DNA from: Dipteris shenzhenensis
Taxonomy: Eukaryota; Polypodiophyta; Polypodiopsida; Gleicheniales
NCBI GenBank assembly: GCA_047967505.1
Contig: CM106539.1
DNA: 64,000 bases
Reading direction: 5' to 3' (one strand)
The position numbers were made by a program, and so were the translations under genes. The notes under the pieces are model-generated. The model made no database searches and was not told the origin of the DNA. It saw only the letters and a list, made by a program, of their open reading frames with translations. Of this stretch, positions 62,611 through 64,000 are shown piece by piece. Within the stretch, counting starts at the first letter, position 1. Every line of letters starts with the position of its first letter.

Positions 62611-64000
62611 GGTCGTTTCCCCTGCAACTCTGGATGGTTGCACATAGTACACTTAAGTCATTATGGGCATTTTGGCGTCTTGACTCCCTTTTTTAGCTTG
62701 TTCTTTAATTTGTTTATTTTTTCTAATAAACATCTTTCTAATCCCTCTCTTGTCCTTGCAGAGTTATTCATAAGATGTCACGCTTTGAATACAAAACTCT
62801 CTACAACCCTCCCCTAATTTCGGCTCCCACCTCCCAAACAATACATTTAAGTCATTATGGCTTTTTGGCCTTTTTGACTCCTTTCATGTCTCTTTGAGCA
62901 ACACTGTTTTACTAAACTTACCTTGTTGTTATATTTTTCCCTTTCTATATAATACTCTTCTAATCTAGATTATTGTCTAAAATCTCCACCTCCTTTTCTC
63001 GCCTAATATTACTATAACCACAACTTACCCATATATCTGTTACACCATTTTTCCATATTGTTCACCTACCTCACTCAAGTACTTCTCTTCTATTTCCATT
63101 ACTTTAAATTGCACTTCTCAATGCTTCTTATTCTCTTCGGGTAGACAGTAGGTCATCACACTAGGTGATGACCTACTGTCTCACCTAGTGTGTTGTATCC
63201 TACTGGGGCAAAGGTGGGTATACACACACACAAACACACACACACACACATGCACTTACTATCCCTTCCTCCATTAGTTTTTGCCACTTGCTGATTACAG
63301 CTCCTCTCGACAACCCCCCTTAATGTCCCTAATTTTTTCCCCTCAAACTCCTTTATTTTCCTTCTTAATTTCTCCCTAATTTCCCCCCTTTTTAAATAAA
63401 TTTCCCTAGGATTTTCCTTTTTTAAAAATTTTCTTATTTTTAATCATTTCTCCTATTACCTTTTTTCCTTAATCCCCCTTTATTTTTCCTTATTTTCCCT
63501 AATTATTTATTGTTTTCCTTAATTGTCTCTTATCTTTCCTTATTTTCCTTATTGCTTCCTTATTTTTTATCATTTTCCTTAACTTGCCTTAAATTTTTCT
63601 AATTTTTCTTTATTTTTCCTTATTTTTCTTTATTTTTCCTTAACTAATAGAGATCCTTTCACGACACTCTTCTCTTAAATTCGTTGATAAAATTTCCCTT
63701 AATTTCCCCCCTCTTAAATTCGTTGATGAAATTTCCCTTAATTTCCCCCCCCTTTCTTCCCTTAAACTATTTACACTTTTCTATTAAATTTCCTTATAAA
63801 TTTCTAATTTTCCCTATATTAGATTGGTTAATTCTACCTACATTACATTTGTTAAGTCTAAAAACTATTAGATTGGTTAGAACTAAAGCCTATTTAAATG
63901 CGCAAATCTAAAGCCTATTATAGTTATAAAATCTACCTTTACTTTTGACCCTCCCCGCACTTCTACCCGACTGTATTCTATACCCATCATAGTTTGCATA
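62611..64000 (+). mobile_element. Pyrimidine-rich element internal region, second copy (runs off window)
   Basis: T/C-biased and non-coding like 47,421-50,367, with a close match of 63,245-63,840 to 48,540-49,065. It includes a (CA)n at 63,221-63,250 and a pair of overlapping hairpins at 63,143-63,192. Within 63,650-63,760 the unit CTCTTAAATTCGTTGATRAA then ATTTCCCTTAATTTCCCCCC is duplicated. No PBS could be recognised after the LTR. Confidence 0.55.

Noticed and set aside
1-64000. CRISPR array, operon structure, rRNA cluster, host gene
   Set aside because: No regularly spaced repeats with unique spacers, no bacterial-type genes, no rRNA motifs, and no multi-exon host gene could be supported.

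Overview
This window looks like intergenic heterochromatin from a large, repeat-rich land-plant nuclear genome. No host protein-coding gene could be supported. Almost everything recognisable is LTR-retrotransposon DNA of the Copia (Ty1) and Gypsy (Ty3) superfamilies, in layers of different age. Primer-binding sites match plant initiator-Met tRNA or tRNA-Asp, and the pol proteins and a chromodomain remnant are plant-type. I cannot name the species. It could be a fern, a gymnosperm or a large-genome angiosperm.

Layout. 1-4,406: broken Copia gag relics and LTR-like blocks. 4,407-14,261: a minus-strand Gypsy array with three related LTRs, only gag and protease left between two of them, and a 32-bp PBS segment between the other two. 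A young minus-strand Copia (7,458-12,785, TSD CATTT, near-identical 224-bp LTRs) sits inside its gag gene and has lost its integrase core. 15,011-19,587: LTR blocks, one split by a short non-coding element (15,353-17,897) with TA...TA LTR ends. 19,905-21,457: a chromovirus relic whose LTR is split by a probable Mutator-like MITE (21,458-22,477). 22,625-24,659: a Copia scrap and a non-coding LTR element. 24,660-28,624: mostly featureless sequence. 28,625-33,547: a Copia folded into a large inverted repeat, with both 5' LTRs pointing inward. 33,600-38,240 (plus) and 39,699-42,760 (minus): degenerate Gypsy elements. 43,600-45,580: simple repeats and LTR pieces that include a full-length tRNA-Asp copy with its CCA tail joined to an LTR end. 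47,420-50,694 and 62,268-64,000: two copies of a pyrimidine-rich, non-coding LTR family. 51,725-60,531: a Copia (TSD TCTTA) with a tandemly duplicated protease domain, interrupted by a 2.6-kb gag-only element (53,252-55,887, TSD TTCTC).

The elements work as nested parasites, not as an operon. The autonomous ones are broken by stops, frameshifts or insertions. The youngest ones (the integrase-less Copia and the gag-only element) lack needed enzymes and would depend on proteins made elsewhere. The two most unusual objects are the tRNA-Asp/LTR junction near 44.0 kb, which looks like a fossil reverse-transcription intermediate, and the in-frame protease duplication near 57.7 kb.
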